DNA of 64,000 nucleotides from Loktanella sp. 5RATIMAR09 (GCF_001419985.1 NZ_LJAL01000001.1:434001-498000), one strand, 5' to 3'. Numbered from the stretch's first letter, positions 37,063-46,456 are shown. The notes: a model not told the origin generated them from the sequence alone. A program made the numbers and translations.

Positions 37063-37728
37063 ATGAATACCCTCTACCATTATCCGCTGTCCCCGTTTTC
37101 CCGCAAAGTCCGCTTGTGTCTGGGCGAGAAGAAGATCGAAGTTGCTTTGGTCGAGGAACGCTACTGGGAAAAAGATCCGGATTTCCTGCGCCGCAATCCT
37201 GCGGGCAAGGTGCCTGTGCTGAAAATGGATGGGCGCATGATGTCGGACAGCGTGGCGATCTGCGAATACATCGAAGAGGCGCACCCGACGCCTGCGCTGA
37301 TGCCCAAAGCGGCCGATGCGCGCTGCGAGGTCCGGCGTCTGGTGGGCTGGTTTGATGACAAGTTCTATCAAGAAGTCACGACCAAGCTGACGGGTGAGCG
37401 TGTGTATCGCAAGATCATGGGCACGGGCTATCCCGATAGCACGAATGTGAAAGCCGGCGCGAAGGCGATCAAATACCATCTGGATTATATGGCGCGTTTG
37501 CTGGAAGAACGCCGCTGGCTTGCAGGTAACGAGATGACGATGGCGGATTTTGCCGCTGCGGCACAGCTGTCGTGTCTGGATTATACCAGTGACGTGGACT
37601 GGAACCGGCATGAAGTGTTGAAAGACTGGTATGCCAAAATCAAGTCGCGTCCTGCGTTCCGGTCTATTCTGGCGGATGAGGTGCCGGGGTTTCAGCCTGC
37701 GGCGCATTATGCTGATCTGGATTTTTAG
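37063..37728 (+). CDS. fzlA: FzlA-type glutathione S-transferase family protein
   Basis: A 221-residue GST-fold protein: thioredoxin-like N-terminus (LYHYPLSPFSRKVRLCLGEKK) and helical C-terminal domain. The C-terminal tail PGFQPAAHYADLDF matches the conserved tail of FzlA, an FtsZ-binding division protein essential in Caulobacter, so a role in constriction rather than detoxification is likely. Its position before queG is common in this order, as far as I recall. Not essential to the call: FzlA orthologues lack GST activity. Confidence 0.82.
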   Translation: MNTLYHYPLSPFSRKVRLCLGEKKIEVALVEERYWEKDPDFLRRNPAGKVPVLKMDGRMMSDSVAICEYIEEAHPTPALMPKAADARCEVRRLVGWFDDKFYQEVTTKLTGERVYRKIMGTGYPDSTNVKAGAKAIKYHLDYMARLLEERRWLAGNEMTMADFAAAAQLSCLDYTSDVDWNRHEVLKDWYAKIKSRPAFRSILADEVPGFQPAAHYADLDF

Positions 37729-37760
37729 GGGCTCTGCCCCGTCCCGAACGTAGTCCGGGA

Positions 37761-37790
37761 CTCCCCGGGATATTTTCGGGCCAATAATAA
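37761..37790. repeat. Roseobacter-type intergenic repeat, copy A
   Basis: The element between fzlA and queG reads CTCCCCGGGATATTTTCGGG then CCAATAATAA. A similar element occurs at 54445-54478, with a shared core GGGATATTT, a G-rich turn and CCARTAATAA. Such short elements follow genes in many Rhodobacteraceae genomes; role unknown. Confidence 0.55.
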
Positions 37791-37815
37791 CGGGCATGCT
37801 GCGGGGTGCGCTGGT

Positions 37816-38862
37816 TTGCAAGAAACGGATGATCTGAAACAGCGTTTGATCGGCTTTGCGCAGGAGGCAGGCTTTGCTGCTGTCGGGATCTGCCGGCCTG
37901 ATGCTGTGCCGGAATTGCCCGAACGGTTGCAGGCCTTTGTCGCGGCCGGAATGCACGGTCAGATGGGTTGGATGGCCGAGCGGATGGCGTGGCGGGGAGA
38001 CCCCACAGCGTTATGGCCTGCGGCGCGGTCGGTCATCATGTTGGCCGAACCCTATACGCCGGAGCATGATCCGCTGGCCGTGCTTGAGGAACGCGACCGC
38101 GCGGCGATCAGCGTTTATGCGCAGAACCGCGATTATCATGATATCGTCAAGAAGCGGCTGAAGCGCGTGGGCCGGTGGTTGATCGAACAGGTGCCGGAGG
38201 CGGAGATCAAGGTTTTTGTGGATACGGCGCCCGTGATGGAGAAACCGCTGGCGCAGGCGGCCGGACTGGGGTGGCAGGGCAAGCATACCAATCTGCTGAG
38301 CCGTGACCTTGGCAACTGGTTTTTCTTGGGGGCGATATTCACCACCATTGAATTGGCAAGTGACAACGCGGAGACGAGCCATTGTGGATCCTGCACTGCT
38401 TGTCTGGATATCTGTCCGACAGGGGCGTTTCCTGCGCCCTACCGGTTGGACGCGCGGCGCTGCATTTCATATTTGACGATTGAACATAAAGGGCCAGTGG
38501 ACGCTGAATTGCGCCCCCTTATGGGCAACCGGATTTATGGCTGTGACGATTGTCTGGCAATCTGTCCATGGAACAAATTTGCCCATGACGGGCGGGATGC
38601 AAAGCTGGCGGCACGGGATGATTTGATTGCACCATCTTTGGCAGATTTGGCAGGTCTGGATGACGTGGGGTTTCGGGCGCTGTTTTCCGGATCACCGATC
38701 AAGCGGATCGGTCGTGACCGTTTTGTGCGTAATGTTGCCTATGCGATTGGCAATTCCGGTGATGTCGCCTTGATCGCAGCCGTTTCACCTTTGGTTGAAG
38801 ATCCCGATCCTGCGGTGGCAGACGCGGCGCGCTGGGCTATCTTACGTCTCAAGGAGGACTGA
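37816..38862 (+). CDS. queG: Epoxyqueuosine reductase
   Basis: A 348-residue cobalamin- and Fe-S-dependent enzyme that performs the last step of queuosine synthesis in tRNA. Two [4Fe-4S] motifs are seen: [16 protein letters not shown] near residue 190 and [10 protein letters not shown] near 243; the C-terminus carries HEAT-like repeats ([20 protein letters not shown]). The start is taken as TTG 37816 because no ATG or GTG gives a full N-terminus; the ribosome site is weak, so this start is uncertain. It is two bases from the next gene. Confidence 0.93.
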   Translation: MQETDDLKQRLIGFAQEAGFAAVGICRPDAVPELPERLQAFVAAGMHGQMGWMAERMAWRGDPTALWPAARSVIMLAEPYTPEHDPLAVLEERDRAAISVYAQNRDYHDIVKKRLKRVGRWLIEQVPEAEIKVFVDTAPVMEKPLAQAAGLGWQGKHTNLLSRDLGNWFFLGAIFTTIELASDNAETSHCGSCTACLDICPTGAFPAPYRLDARRCISYLTIEHKGPVDAELRPLMGNRIYGCDDCLAICPWNKFAHDGRDAKLAARDDLIAPSLADLAGLDDVGFRALFSGSPIKRIGRDRFVRNVAYAIGNSGDVALIAAVSPLVEDPDPAVADAARWAILRLKED

Positions 38863-38864
38863 CA

Positions 38865-40013
38865 ATGATCCGAATTCTTGCTTTGATGATGTTGCCTGTG
38901 GCCGCCAATGCGCAGGTGGCGCAAGGTAGCGCCAACGCCGATTTTACACCCGCGTTCGAGGAACAGACCCGCGCCCCCGCCCTACCCGATACTGATGTGT
39001 CGGTGGCGGTGTTTGCCGAAGGCCTTGATGCCCCGTGGGGGATTGCGCCCTTGGGCAATGGCCAGTTTCTGGTGAGCGAAAAGCCTGGCAGTATGCGGTT
39101 GATCAATGCCGATGGCAGTGTGAGCGCGCCGTTGTCCGGTGTGCCTGAGGTGGCCGCCCAAGGCCAAGGCGGGTTGCTGGACGTCGCTGCGTCCCCTGAT
39201 TTTGCGCAGGATCGCACGATATTCTGGACCTATTCAAAATCTGTGCGCGGTGGGTTGGTGACGGCGGCGGCGCGGGGGACTTTGGGTGCCGATGGTGTGA
39301 TCAGCGATGCGACGGATATTTTTGTGCAGGATAACCCCGCGCGCAATGGTCGCCATTTCGGCAGCCGGATTTTGCCGATGGCAGATGGCACCGTCTGGAT
39401 CACGACCGGTGACCGTGGCGCAGGCGACAGTGGCACTTTGGTGCAGGATGCCGAGACGACCCATGGCAAGATCATCCGCCTGAATGTGGATGGGTCGGTG
39501 CCTGCAGATAATCCTTTTGTGGGGCGTGCGGGCAATGATCAGGTCTGGTCGCTGGGCCATCGCAACGTGCAGGGTGCTGCGATAGGGCCGGGCGGGCTTT
39601 GGACCGTTGAACATGGGCCGCGTGGCGGGGATGAGTTGAACAGGCCGCAAGCGGGGCTGAACTATGGCTGGCCGGTGGTCAGCTATGGCATCAATTATCG
39701 CGGGTCTGATGTCGGCGAAGGGACTGCGCGGGCACCTGAATTTGAGGAGCCGGTCTATTATTGGGATCCTGTGATCGCACCGGGTGGGATGATGTTTTAC
39801 GACGGGCCATATGCTGCTTGGCAGGGCGATCTGTTGATCGCCTCGCTTAATCCCGGTGCCCTTGTGCGGCTGAAAATACAAGACGGTCGCGTGATCGGGG
39901 AAGAACGGATGCTGACCGATGTGGGCCGCATCCGCGACGTAGAAGTCTTGGATGACGGCGCTGTTTTGCTGCTGCTGGACGCAGGTGAAATATTGCGCGT
40001 GACGCCGAATTAA
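38865..40013 (+). CDS. PQQ-dependent sugar dehydrogenase family protein
   Basis: A 382-residue periplasmic six-bladed beta-propeller of the soluble glucose/aldose sugar dehydrogenase (YliI/Asd) group. A signal peptide ends at NAQVAQ. Motifs include DAPWGIAPLGNGQFLVSEKP, GQGGLLDVAASPDF, GHRNVQGAAIGPGGLWTVEHGPRGGDELN, which contains the catalytic His region, and GLNYGWPVVSYGINYRG. Cofactor PQQ and aldose substrates are family expectations. AAGGAGG precedes the ATG. It ends overlapping the convergent desaturase by four bases. Confidence 0.88.
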   Translation: MIRILALMMLPVAANAQVAQGSANADFTPAFEEQTRAPALPDTDVSVAVFAEGLDAPWGIAPLGNGQFLVSEKPGSMRLINADGSVSAPLSGVPEVAAQGQGGLLDVAASPDFAQDRTIFWTYSKSVRGGLVTAAARGTLGADGVISDATDIFVQDNPARNGRHFGSRILPMADGTVWITTGDRGAGDSGTLVQDAETTHGKIIRLNVDGSVPADNPFVGRAGNDQVWSLGHRNVQGAAIGPGGLWTVEHGPRGGDELNRPQAGLNYGWPVVSYGINYRGSDVGEGTARAPEFEEPVYYWDPVIAPGGMMFYDGPYAAWQGDLLIASLNPGALVRLKIQDGRVIGEERMLTDVGRIRDVEVLDDGAVLLLLDAGEILRVTPN

Positions 40014-41029
40014 ACCGCGAGTTTGCGCGCTGCGGCGAATGAGATCAGGCGTTTGGACTTTTCGTCCCACAAATCAAGGCTCGCGCATTTGATGCTTTGG
40101 GCGATTGTCATACGGCTGACCTCGACCAATTCGTTGTGATCGCGCAGCACCTCTGTCAACCGGTAGAACGGGATGCGGCTATAGAGGTGGTGGACATGGT
40201 GGATGCCGATATTGGCGGTGAACCAGCGCAGGATCGGTGGCAGATCGTAGTGTGAGCTGCCGTGCAAAGCGGCCTCATGCAGTTGCCAGTCTTCGTGCTG
40301 TTCCCAATGTGTCGTCTCAAACTGGTGTTGCACATAGAACAGCCACACGCCGATGGATGCGGCGATCAGGGTTGTGGGCAGGAAGACAAGGAACAGTGCC
40401 TGCAATCCGCCGAAGTAAACGATTGTGCCAAGGATAGCAGCGATAGCAACATTGGTGCCCATCGCGCTCACCCAGTATTTGCGCCCTTGCAGGCCCAGCG
40501 GAAGACGGTTTTGCAAGAAAAACAGATAGGTCGGGCCAAGGCCGAACATGACGAATGGATGGCGGTACGCGCGGTAAAGGAACCGTCCGAACGGCGTGCG
40601 CTGGTGGTATTCTTCCACCGTCAGCGTCATCACATCACCGATGCCGCGCTGGTCAAGATCACCCGCGTGGCTGTGATGGATCGAATGTGTGCGCCGCCAG
40701 ACATCATATGGTGTGAGTGTCACAACGCCCAAGGCCCGCCCAACCCAGTCGCTGACGTCGCGGTTGCCAAAGAAAGAACCATGGCCGCAATCGTGTTGGA
40801 TACAAAAGAGCCGCAACAGGAAAAGACCGTTTGCCGCCGAGATCAGCAGTGCGCCGAGATAGCTATATTGCGCGACCCAACAGGCCAGCACCCAAAGCAC
40901 CACAAATGGGATCAAACTAACGGCGAGTTCAAAGCTGCTGCGGATGCTGCTTGGTTCGCGGTATTTTGCCAAAATCTGGACCCAGTCACGGGGAGTCATG
41001 TTCGCGGGGGTCTTATTATTGTCTTGCAT
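40010..41029 (-). CDS. Membrane fatty acid desaturase
   Basis: A 339-residue integral membrane di-iron desaturase. The three histidine boxes HDCGH, HSIHH and HHVHH are all present, with hydrophobic pairs between. It introduces double bonds in acyl chains of lipids; regioselectivity cannot be read. The start is uncertain: the frame is open to 41077 (MMTLGYRKPSQAKK), but MQDNN at 41029 has the better upstream purine stretch (AAGAAG). It is divergent from the DMT transporter. Confidence 0.88.
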   Translation of the reverse strand: MQDNNKTPANMTPRDWVQILAKYREPSSIRSSFELAVSLIPFVVLWVLACWVAQYSYLGALLISAANGLFLLRLFCIQHDCGHGSFFGNRDVSDWVGRALGVVTLTPYDVWRRTHSIHHSHAGDLDQRGIGDVMTLTVEEYHQRTPFGRFLYRAYRHPFVMFGLGPTYLFFLQNRLPLGLQGRKYWVSAMGTNVAIAAILGTIVYFGGLQALFLVFLPTTLIAASIGVWLFYVQHQFETTHWEQHEDWQLHEAALHGSSHYDLPPILRWFTANIGIHHVHHLYSRIPFYRLTEVLRDHNELVEVSRMTIAQSIKCASLDLWDEKSKRLISFAAARKLAV

Positions 41030-41144
41030 ATACTGCTTCTTAGCCTGAGATGGTTTTCGATACCCTAACGTCATCATTTAGCAAGCGAAAAAGGCTTCAA
41101 TGTGGTCTGCCTGCGTCCTAGTGTAGCGGAAAGAGGATCACATC

Positions 41145-42065
41145 ATGCAGCCGCTTCGGGGCATCATCTTTAAAGTCCTGTCTGTCTGCATGTTCATGGG
41201 GATGGCCAGTCTCGTCAAAGCCGCGTCTGTCGATGTGCCGCCGGGGCAGGCTGTTTTCTTTCGGTCTTTCTTTGCTTTGCCCATTATTCTGGGGTGGCTG
41301 GCGATCCGGCATGAGCTGCGGGATGGCTGGAAAACCAAGAATCCGATGGGCCATTTCTGGCGGGGCTTGGTGGGCACATCGGCAATGGGGCTTGGCTTTA
41401 CCGGTCTTGGCCTGCTGCCGCTGCCAGAGGTGACGGCGATCGGCTATGCCGCGCCGCTTTTGGTCGTCGTCTTTGCTGCGATGTTCCTGAATGAAAACGT
41501 GCGCGCGTTCCGGTTGTCGGCTGTCGCGATGGGGATGGTCGGTGTTCTGATTGTGTTATCCCCGCGGCTTTCGGTCGGTGCGGGCTTGAACCATTCAGAA
41601 ACACTGGGTGCGATTGTTGTCTTGATGGGTGCGGTTCTTGCCGCGCTTGCGCAGGTCTTTGTGCGCAAGCTGGTGGCGACAGAAACAACGGCTGCGATTG
41701 TGTTCTGGTTTACGATCACGTCCTCGGTGATGGCGCTTTTCACGTTGCCATGGGGCTGGGTGGTGCCGACTTGGCAAATCGCGGTGATGCTGGTGATGGC
41801 TGGGCTCTTGGGTGGGGTGGGGCAGATCCTGCTCACCTCGAGTTACCGCTATGCCGATGCGTCGCTGGTGGCGCCTTTTGACTATAGTTCGATGATCCTT
41901 GCCCTGTTGATCGGCTACTTCATCTTTGACGAAGTGCCGACCGGCACCATGCTGATCGGCGCAGGGATTGTGATTGCGGCGGGTGTGTTGATTATCTGGC
42001 GCGAGCGCAAGCTGGGCCTGCAACGTGCACAGCAGCGCAAAGCGACCGGGAATATCGGGTCCTAG
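41145..42065 (+). CDS. DMT superfamily (EamA) transporter
   Basis: A 306-residue inner-membrane protein with ten hydrophobic segments forming two EamA repeats (about residues 5-140 and 150-285), typical of metabolite exporters of the drug/metabolite transporter superfamily (RhaT/YdcZ-like). Substrate unknown. GGAAAGAGG precedes the ATG. It overlaps the convergent downstream gene by four bases. Confidence 0.85.
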   Translation: MQPLRGIIFKVLSVCMFMGMASLVKAASVDVPPGQAVFFRSFFALPIILGWLAIRHELRDGWKTKNPMGHFWRGLVGTSAMGLGFTGLGLLPLPEVTAIGYAAPLLVVVFAAMFLNENVRAFRLSAVAMGMVGVLIVLSPRLSVGAGLNHSETLGAIVVLMGAVLAALAQVFVRKLVATETTAAIVFWFTITSSVMALFTLPWGWVVPTWQIAVMLVMAGLLGGVGQILLTSSYRYADASLVAPFDYSSMILALLIGYFIFDEVPTGTMLIGAGIVIAAGVLIIWRERKLGLQRAQQRKATGNIGS

Positions 42066-42694
42066 GCCTGCCGCGCGCCTTGTCGCAGCCGCGCAAAAAA
42101 CCACCGCACCTGCGCGATTCTTCGGGCAAAACCCGGTGGGGATTTGTGCACCTTGAGACCTAAATCCGAGAAAAGCGACCAGATGTGCCGGATATCATTG
42201 GGATGCAGATGTGCCGGCACCTTGGCGGGTGCTCCGCCGGTCGGATCAAGAAAGACCGGTGGGATCGTAAAAGGCAGCGTGCTTTGGGGGTAGATCATCA
42301 TTTTCTGTCTGACCCGTGACACGATCCGTGGATCGGCATCGACTGCTTCGACCTTCAGGCGATGTGTCCTGTAAGATCCCGTTTCCCAGTTGCGCAGGAT
42401 CAGCGCAAAGATGTCATGGGTTCGTGGACGTGCGGGCAGTGGCCGGGGATTGTCCAGGTAATCGGTGGGGTTGCAGCGATAAAACGCATGCACCGCCACG
42501 GCGAAATCGCATTCGGGCTGGCTCAGCATCCAATAGACAAGCGCGTAGTGCTCTGTACCGCGTGTGCGGCGCAGCGTGTCAAGCCAGAGGTCCTGTGGGG
42601 AAGACTTGAGCAACCGCCGCACAGCACGCTCTTGGTCAGAGAGCTTTGGTTGTGCGGTGATATGATCGGTGGTGTCTGTGTGGGGCGGGTACAT
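42062..42694 (-). CDS. DUF4274-like hypothetical protein
   Basis: A 210-residue soluble protein. The stretch HYALVYWMLSQPECDFAVAV and AFYRCNPTDYLDN resembles the DUF4274 domain (a short domain about residue retention within repeats of decayed W-LxxPxCD type). No signal or membrane region. The C-terminal end has a HPNDIRHIWSLFSDLGLKVH stretch. Function unknown. It stands alone on the minus strand after the DMT transporter. Confidence 0.6.
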   Translation of the reverse strand: MYPPHTDTTDHITAQPKLSDQERAVRRLLKSSPQDLWLDTLRRTRGTEHYALVYWMLSQPECDFAVAVHAFYRCNPTDYLDNPRPLPARPRTHDIFALILRNWETGSYRTHRLKVEAVDADPRIVSRVRQKMMIYPQSTLPFTIPPVFLDPTGGAPAKVPAHLHPNDIRHIWSLFSDLGLKVHKSPPGFARRIAQVRWFFARLRQGARQA

Positions 42695-42924
42695 GACGAA
42701 TCCAACTAACTAACCAAGCCGGATCAGAGTCCCATTCAAAACGGCCGGAACTTTGGCCCCTCTGGGCGGATCCGTCCATTTATTGTTGCTCATAACGCTA
42801 CAGTGATGCCCTTTATGGCGGAATAATTCCAAATTATTGCGAAATCTGGCGGAAGTAGCGTTTTCAGTGATTGGGCAGAATCAACAGTTTTGTGCTATGG
42901 TGGAAAAACAACGTGGAGGATGAC

Positions 42925-43110
42925 ATGAGAAAACATGTACTCGACAGACCAAACACCGTGACGCCTGCGCGCATGGTCCGCGCTATCGCCATCGAACGCC
43001 ACGAAGGGCCGCGCAAGGCGACGCTGGACCTTCAGCGCCGCAAGCGGCAGCGGGCATCAGACGCGCGGACCAGTAATTTTTTGCGGTTTGCGCGCGGTTT
43101 GCGGCCTTAG
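42925..43110 (+). CDS. Small basic hypothetical protein
   Basis: A 61-residue, strongly basic protein (many Arg/Lys, RKATLDLQRRKRQRASDARTSN). ATG 42925 is preceded by GTGGAGGATGAC, a strong ribosome site, and a terminator-like hairpin follows its stop, which supports a real gene. Upstream in-frame GTG/TTG options extend into AT-rich promoter-like DNA. No family recognised; nucleic-acid contact is plausible from the charge alone. Confidence 0.55.
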   Translation: MRKHVLDRPNTVTPARMVRAIAIERHEGPRKATLDLQRRKRQRASDARTSNFLRFARGLRP

Positions 43111-43114
43111 CCGA

Positions 43115-43143
43115 CAAAAAAGGGGCGCACGGTGCGCCCCTTT
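43115..43143. terminator. Bidirectional rho-independent terminator
   Basis: AAAAAAGGGGCGCAC, then GGTGCGCCCCTTT: a perfect GGGGCGCAC/GTGCGCCCC stem flanked by an A-run and a T-run. It lies between the rightward small gene (stop at 43110) and the leftward ilvE (stop at 43165), so it can end both transcripts. Confidence 0.85.
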
Positions 43144-43164
43144 CGTCCGGTTGTGCCGAAGGTG

Positions 43165-44034
43165 TTACGCGCGGACAAGTTTCTCGTAGTCTGCCGAAAT
43201 CTCGCGGGTGATCGCGCCGACCTCAAAGTTGTAGTCGCCGATTTGGCCGACGGGCGTGACTTCGGCGGCCGTACCGGTGAGCCAGCACTGCTCGAACCCT
43301 TCCAGCTCTTCCGGCATGATGACCCGTTCGTTGACGGTCAGGCCCTTGTCGCGCAACATGCCGATGACTGTCTGGCGGGTGATGCCGTTCAGGAATGCGT
43401 TGGCAACAGGGGTGTGCACCTCACCGTCTTTGACGAAAAAGATATTTGCACCCGTCGCTTCGGCCACATAGCCGCGGTAGTCGAACATCATGGCGTCGGA
43501 ACAGCCTTTTGCCTCGGCGGCATGTTTGGACATGGTGGCGATCATGTATAGACCGGCCGCCTTGGCCTGTGACGGGGCCGTTTCAGGGCTGGGGCGTTTC
43601 CATTTCGCGATGTCGAGCTTGGCGCCTTTCATCTTGGCGTCGCCATAGTAATTGCCCCATTCCCAGACCGCCACGGCAAGGTGGACAGGGTTGCGGGCCG
43701 CCGCGACACCCATGTCTTCACCCGACCCGCGCCATGCAACGGGGCGGACATAGGCGTCTTTGAGGCCGTTGGCATCAAGGGCCGCCTGTTTCGCCGCTTC
43801 GATTTCATCGACGGTGTAGGGGATTTCAAAGTCGATCAACTGGCCAGATTTGATCAGGCGTTCGCTGTGTTCGCGCGATTTGAAGATCTTGCCGGAATAG
43901 CAGCGCTCGCCCTCGAATACGGATGAGGCGTAGTGCATGGCGTGGGTCAGAACGTGGACTTTGGCATCGCGCCATTCGACCAACTGGCCATCCATCCAGA
44001 TTTTACCGTCTCTGTCGTCATATGCACCGGCCAT
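43165..44034 (-). CDS. ilvE: Branched-chain amino acid aminotransferase
   Basis: A 289-residue PLP-dependent fold-IV aminotransferase interconverting Leu, Ile and Val with their keto acids. Motifs: WRDAKVHVLTHAMHYASSVFEG near the N-terminus, SKHAAEAKGCSDAMMFDYRG (containing the PLP lysine in KGC), EATGANIFFVKDG, NAFLNGITRQTVIGM and the C-terminal GTAAEVTPVGQIG. ATG 44034 gives the usual MAGAYDDRDGKIW start; an earlier ATG at 44058 adds eight residues. It is divergent from the MarR-type gene. Confidence 0.93.
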   Translation of the reverse strand: MAGAYDDRDGKIWMDGQLVEWRDAKVHVLTHAMHYASSVFEGERCYSGKIFKSREHSERLIKSGQLIDFEIPYTVDEIEAAKQAALDANGLKDAYVRPVAWRGSGEDMGVAAARNPVHLAVAVWEWGNYYGDAKMKGAKLDIAKWKRPSPETAPSQAKAAGLYMIATMSKHAAEAKGCSDAMMFDYRGYVAEATGANIFFVKDGEVHTPVANAFLNGITRQTVIGMLRDKGLTVNERVIMPEELEGFEQCWLTGTAAEVTPVGQIGDYNFEVGAITREISADYEKLVRA

Positions 44035-44182
44035 CGCAATCTCCATCCCGTTTTGCATTTGTTACGTCAATAGGTCCGTTTCGGACATAATGTTGCGTAG
44101 TTTCTGCGTTTCGCTAGCAGTTGATTCTTGGAATGTCAACAAAGCTGACGTATTGTAGCATCAAGACCAAGGGAGGACGCGC

Positions 44183-44689
44183 ATGAATGACGGGTTGCCG
44201 CCGCAAATGGGACAAAGCCTGCTGTTCCTGACGGACGAGCAGTTGCGCAAGGGGATCGAGGCGATGTTCTTTGCCTATCGCGGCTTTACCGCCGATCCTG
44301 ATCGTATTCTTGCGCAGAAATCATACGGGCGTGCCCATCACCGTGCGATCCACTTCATCCACCGCAGCCCGGGCACGACGGTCAATAACCTTTTGTCGAT
44401 TCTCGGCGTTACAAAACAATCGCTCAATCGTGTCTTGCGCAGCCTGATCGAAGACGGTTTGGTAGCCAGCACCGTTGGACAGCGGGACAAGCGCGAGCGC
44501 CATTTGCACCTGACTGCGGCAGGTGAAGCGCTCGAGCGGGAATTATCCGATGCCCAGCGTGACCGGATGCGGGCGGCCTATCGTGCGGCTGGTCCGGCGG
44601 CGGTTGCCGGTTTTCGGCAGGTTTTGGAGGCCATGATGGATGAAGAGACACGCCACCATTACGAGACGATAAGGGATAAACCGGAATGA
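44183..44689 (+). CDS. petP: MarR family regulator (PetP-like)
   Basis: A 168-residue MarR-type winged helix protein: GRAHHRAIHFIHRSPGTTVN, then NLLSILGVTKQSLNRVLRSL for DNA recognition and a dimer helix at the end. Its partner, a four-base-overlapping OmpR-type response regulator, matches the petP-petR pair of Rhodobacter capsulatus, which is required for respiratory and photosynthetic growth. Here the pair is not next to petABC. The symbol is by analogy. Confidence 0.78.
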   Translation: MNDGLPPQMGQSLLFLTDEQLRKGIEAMFFAYRGFTADPDRILAQKSYGRAHHRAIHFIHRSPGTTVNNLLSILGVTKQSLNRVLRSLIEDGLVASTVGQRDKRERHLHLTAAGEALERELSDAQRDRMRAAYRAAGPAAVAGFRQVLEAMMDEETRHHYETIRDKPE

Positions 44690-45387
44690 GCAACGATGAC
44701 GCCCACCTGTTGATTGTTGATGATGACGAACGCATTCGCGGACTTCTGCAAAAGTTCTTGATGCGTTCGGGCTTTCTGGTCAGCACCGCGCGCGATGCCG
44801 CCCATGCGCGGCGCATTCTGGCAGGGCTCGAGTTTGATATGATCGTTCTGGACGTGATGATGCCGGGCGAGGACGGCATGTCGCTTTGCCGTGATCTGCG
44901 TCAGACCATCACAACGCCAATCATGCTTTTGACCGCCAAGGGCGGCACCGATGACCGGATTACGGGGCTTGAAGCGGGCGCGGACGATTATCTGGCCAAA
45001 CCGTTTGAACCCAAAGAGCTGCTGCTGCGGATCAATGCGATCTTGCGCCGTGTGCCTGCGGCTGAACCCAGCGTGGTCCTGCCCAAGGTTCTGAACATGG
45101 GGCCAGTCCGCTATGACATTGAGCGCGGCGAGATGTGGCATGGGGATCAACTTGTCCGGCTGACCGCCACCGAAAGCCAGCTGATGCGGATCTTCTCGGG
45201 GTGTCCCGGGGAATCCGTGACGCGCACCAAATTGGTCGAGGAGCTGAGCCGGTCGGGGGGGCAGACACAGGAACGCGCGGTGGATGTGCAGATCACGCGC
45301 CTGCGCCGCAAGATCGAGGTGGACCCCAAACAGCCCCGCTATCTTCAGACGGTCCGTGGCGCGGGTTATATGCTGGCACCTGAATAG
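44686..45387 (+). CDS. petR: OmpR/PhoB-type response regulator (PetR-like)
   Basis: A 233-residue two-component response regulator. The receiver domain (1-125) has acidic pocket DDDE, phospho-acceptor Asp in IVLDVMMPGEDGM, switch Thr in LLTAKGG and Lys in YLAKPFEP. The C-terminal winged helix (about 140-230) ends KIEVDPKQPRYLQTVRGAGYML. No histidine kinase gene is adjacent, as for R. capsulatus PetR. It is coupled to the MarR gene by ATGA overlap. Confidence 0.85.
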   Translation: MSNDDAHLLIVDDDERIRGLLQKFLMRSGFLVSTARDAAHARRILAGLEFDMIVLDVMMPGEDGMSLCRDLRQTITTPIMLLTAKGGTDDRITGLEAGADDYLAKPFEPKELLLRINAILRRVPAAEPSVVLPKVLNMGPVRYDIERGEMWHGDQLVRLTATESQLMRIFSGCPGESVTRTKLVEELSRSGGQTQERAVDVQITRLRRKIEVDPKQPRYLQTVRGAGYMLAPE

Positions 45388-45504
45388 GGGGTTATCCCTG
45401 CATGCTCACCGCAGAGCGGTCTTTGTTGCGGCGCGAGCGAACTGAGGAAGTGCGGGACGAAGTTGCCGTTCACGATCGCAATAGCAAGGTCTGGAATCCA
45501 AATA

Positions 45505-45527
45505 CGACCAGCCACTACGACTGGTCG
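45505..45527. other. Isolated stem-loop in a non-coding spacer
   Basis: CGACCAG (45505-45511) and CTGGTCG (45521-45527) form a seven-base stem in the 167-base gap between petR and the next convergent gene. It lacks a T-run. It may be a 3' end of either transcript. Nothing else was recognised in the gap. Confidence 0.35.
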
Positions 45528-45554
45528 CATTGGGTTCGGCTTTCGTAAGGCCGC

Positions 45555-46040
45555 TTAAGGCGCAATCTGTTGAAACAGCGACATCAGTTCTTCGACGTGC
45601 CACTGCTCGACAAATTGACCATCGGCGACACGGAAAATATCTACTCCGTTGATAGATACTTTATTTCCGCTTGCGGGTGCGCCGAAGAAAGGGCCGGAGT
45701 TTGTGCCCTCAAACGTCCAATACACCATGGCCATGTCATCGCCGATCGGGTGGAGCATATCGAGACTATGGTTGGCATTAGGAAAGCCGGTTTTTAGTTC
45801 TGAGAACAAGTTCAGTGCAACGCCGCGATCCGGAACGCCCTCAGGTGCGACGACGGGGCGATTATTGTCCACAAAGGTATCAGCAAAGAACCTAGACAGA
45901 TCTTCGGCGGGTGCAGTTGTGGTATCCGCAGTTTCGTAGAATGCAGTGATAAGATCGGTTGCTTCATTCGCGATGACAGGTGTTCCCGATGTAAGCGAGA
46001 GCGCCGCAGCTGTAGCTGCAGCTTTAGATTTAAGAGACAT
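45555..46040 (-). CDS. Exported SnoaL-like/ester cyclase family protein
   Basis: A 161-residue protein with a signal peptide (ends PVIANEATD) and a SnoaL/NTF2-like fold (polyketide-cyclase-like): DLSRFFADTFVDNNRPVVAP, GDDMAMVYWTFEGTN, NGVDIFRVADGQFVEQWHVE. Such proteins bind small hydrophobic molecules or catalyse cyclisation, hydrolysis or isomerisation; the role here is unknown. ATG 46040 is used because longer frames run into the divergent HxlR gene. The divergent regulator probably controls it. Confidence 0.82.
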   Translation of the reverse strand: MSLKSKAAATAAALSLTSGTPVIANEATDLITAFYETADTTTAPAEDLSRFFADTFVDNNRPVVAPEGVPDRGVALNLFSELKTGFPNANHSLDMLHPIGDDMAMVYWTFEGTNSGPFFGAPASGNKVSINGVDIFRVADGQFVEQWHVEELMSLFQQIAP

Positions 46041-46108
46041 ATCAGAACCTTTTGTTTTTCCAGTGCGGCTCAGGTATGGCTTTGCAGAACTGCATGCTAC
46101 ATGCGCAA

Positions 46109-46456
46109 ATGAAAGTAACTTACATGCTTGTGCGTAATGGTGTCCCTGATACCCCAAAGAAGTGCTCCGTTGAGGCGACGGTCGCTGTGATCGGCGGCAA
46201 ATGGAAACCCATATTGATGTTTCACCTCGTATCCGGCGAAAAGCGGTTTTCTGAGTTGAAGCGGTTGCTGCCACAAACCTCTGACCGGATGCTCACACGA
46301 TCTTTGCGAGAACTTGAAGAGGATGAACTCGTCAAGCGAGAAGTCGTTGCAGAAGTCCCTGTGCGCGTGACCTATTCGCTCACTAAAGATGGCAGGTCTT
46401 TGATACCTGTTCTCAACGCTATGAGCGACTGGGGTGCGACACGAGAGTTTCTTTGA
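46109..46456 (+). CDS. HxlR family transcriptional regulator
   Basis: A 115-residue winged-helix regulator: KKCSVEATVAVIGGKWKPIL with the family's N-terminal Cys, SGEKRFSELKRLLPQTSDRM and LTRSLRELEEDELVKREV. HxlR proteins usually sense electrophiles, aldehydes or quinones through the Cys and control a neighbouring enzyme gene; here that is the divergent SnoaL-like gene. The start is uncertain: 46109 or 46124 (MLVRNG) are both possible, and longer frames open to 46052. Confidence 0.85.
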   Translation: MKVTYMLVRNGVPDTPKKCSVEATVAVIGGKWKPILMFHLVSGEKRFSELKRLLPQTSDRMLTRSLRELEEDELVKREVVAEVPVRVTYSLTKDGRSLIPVLNAMSDWGATREFL

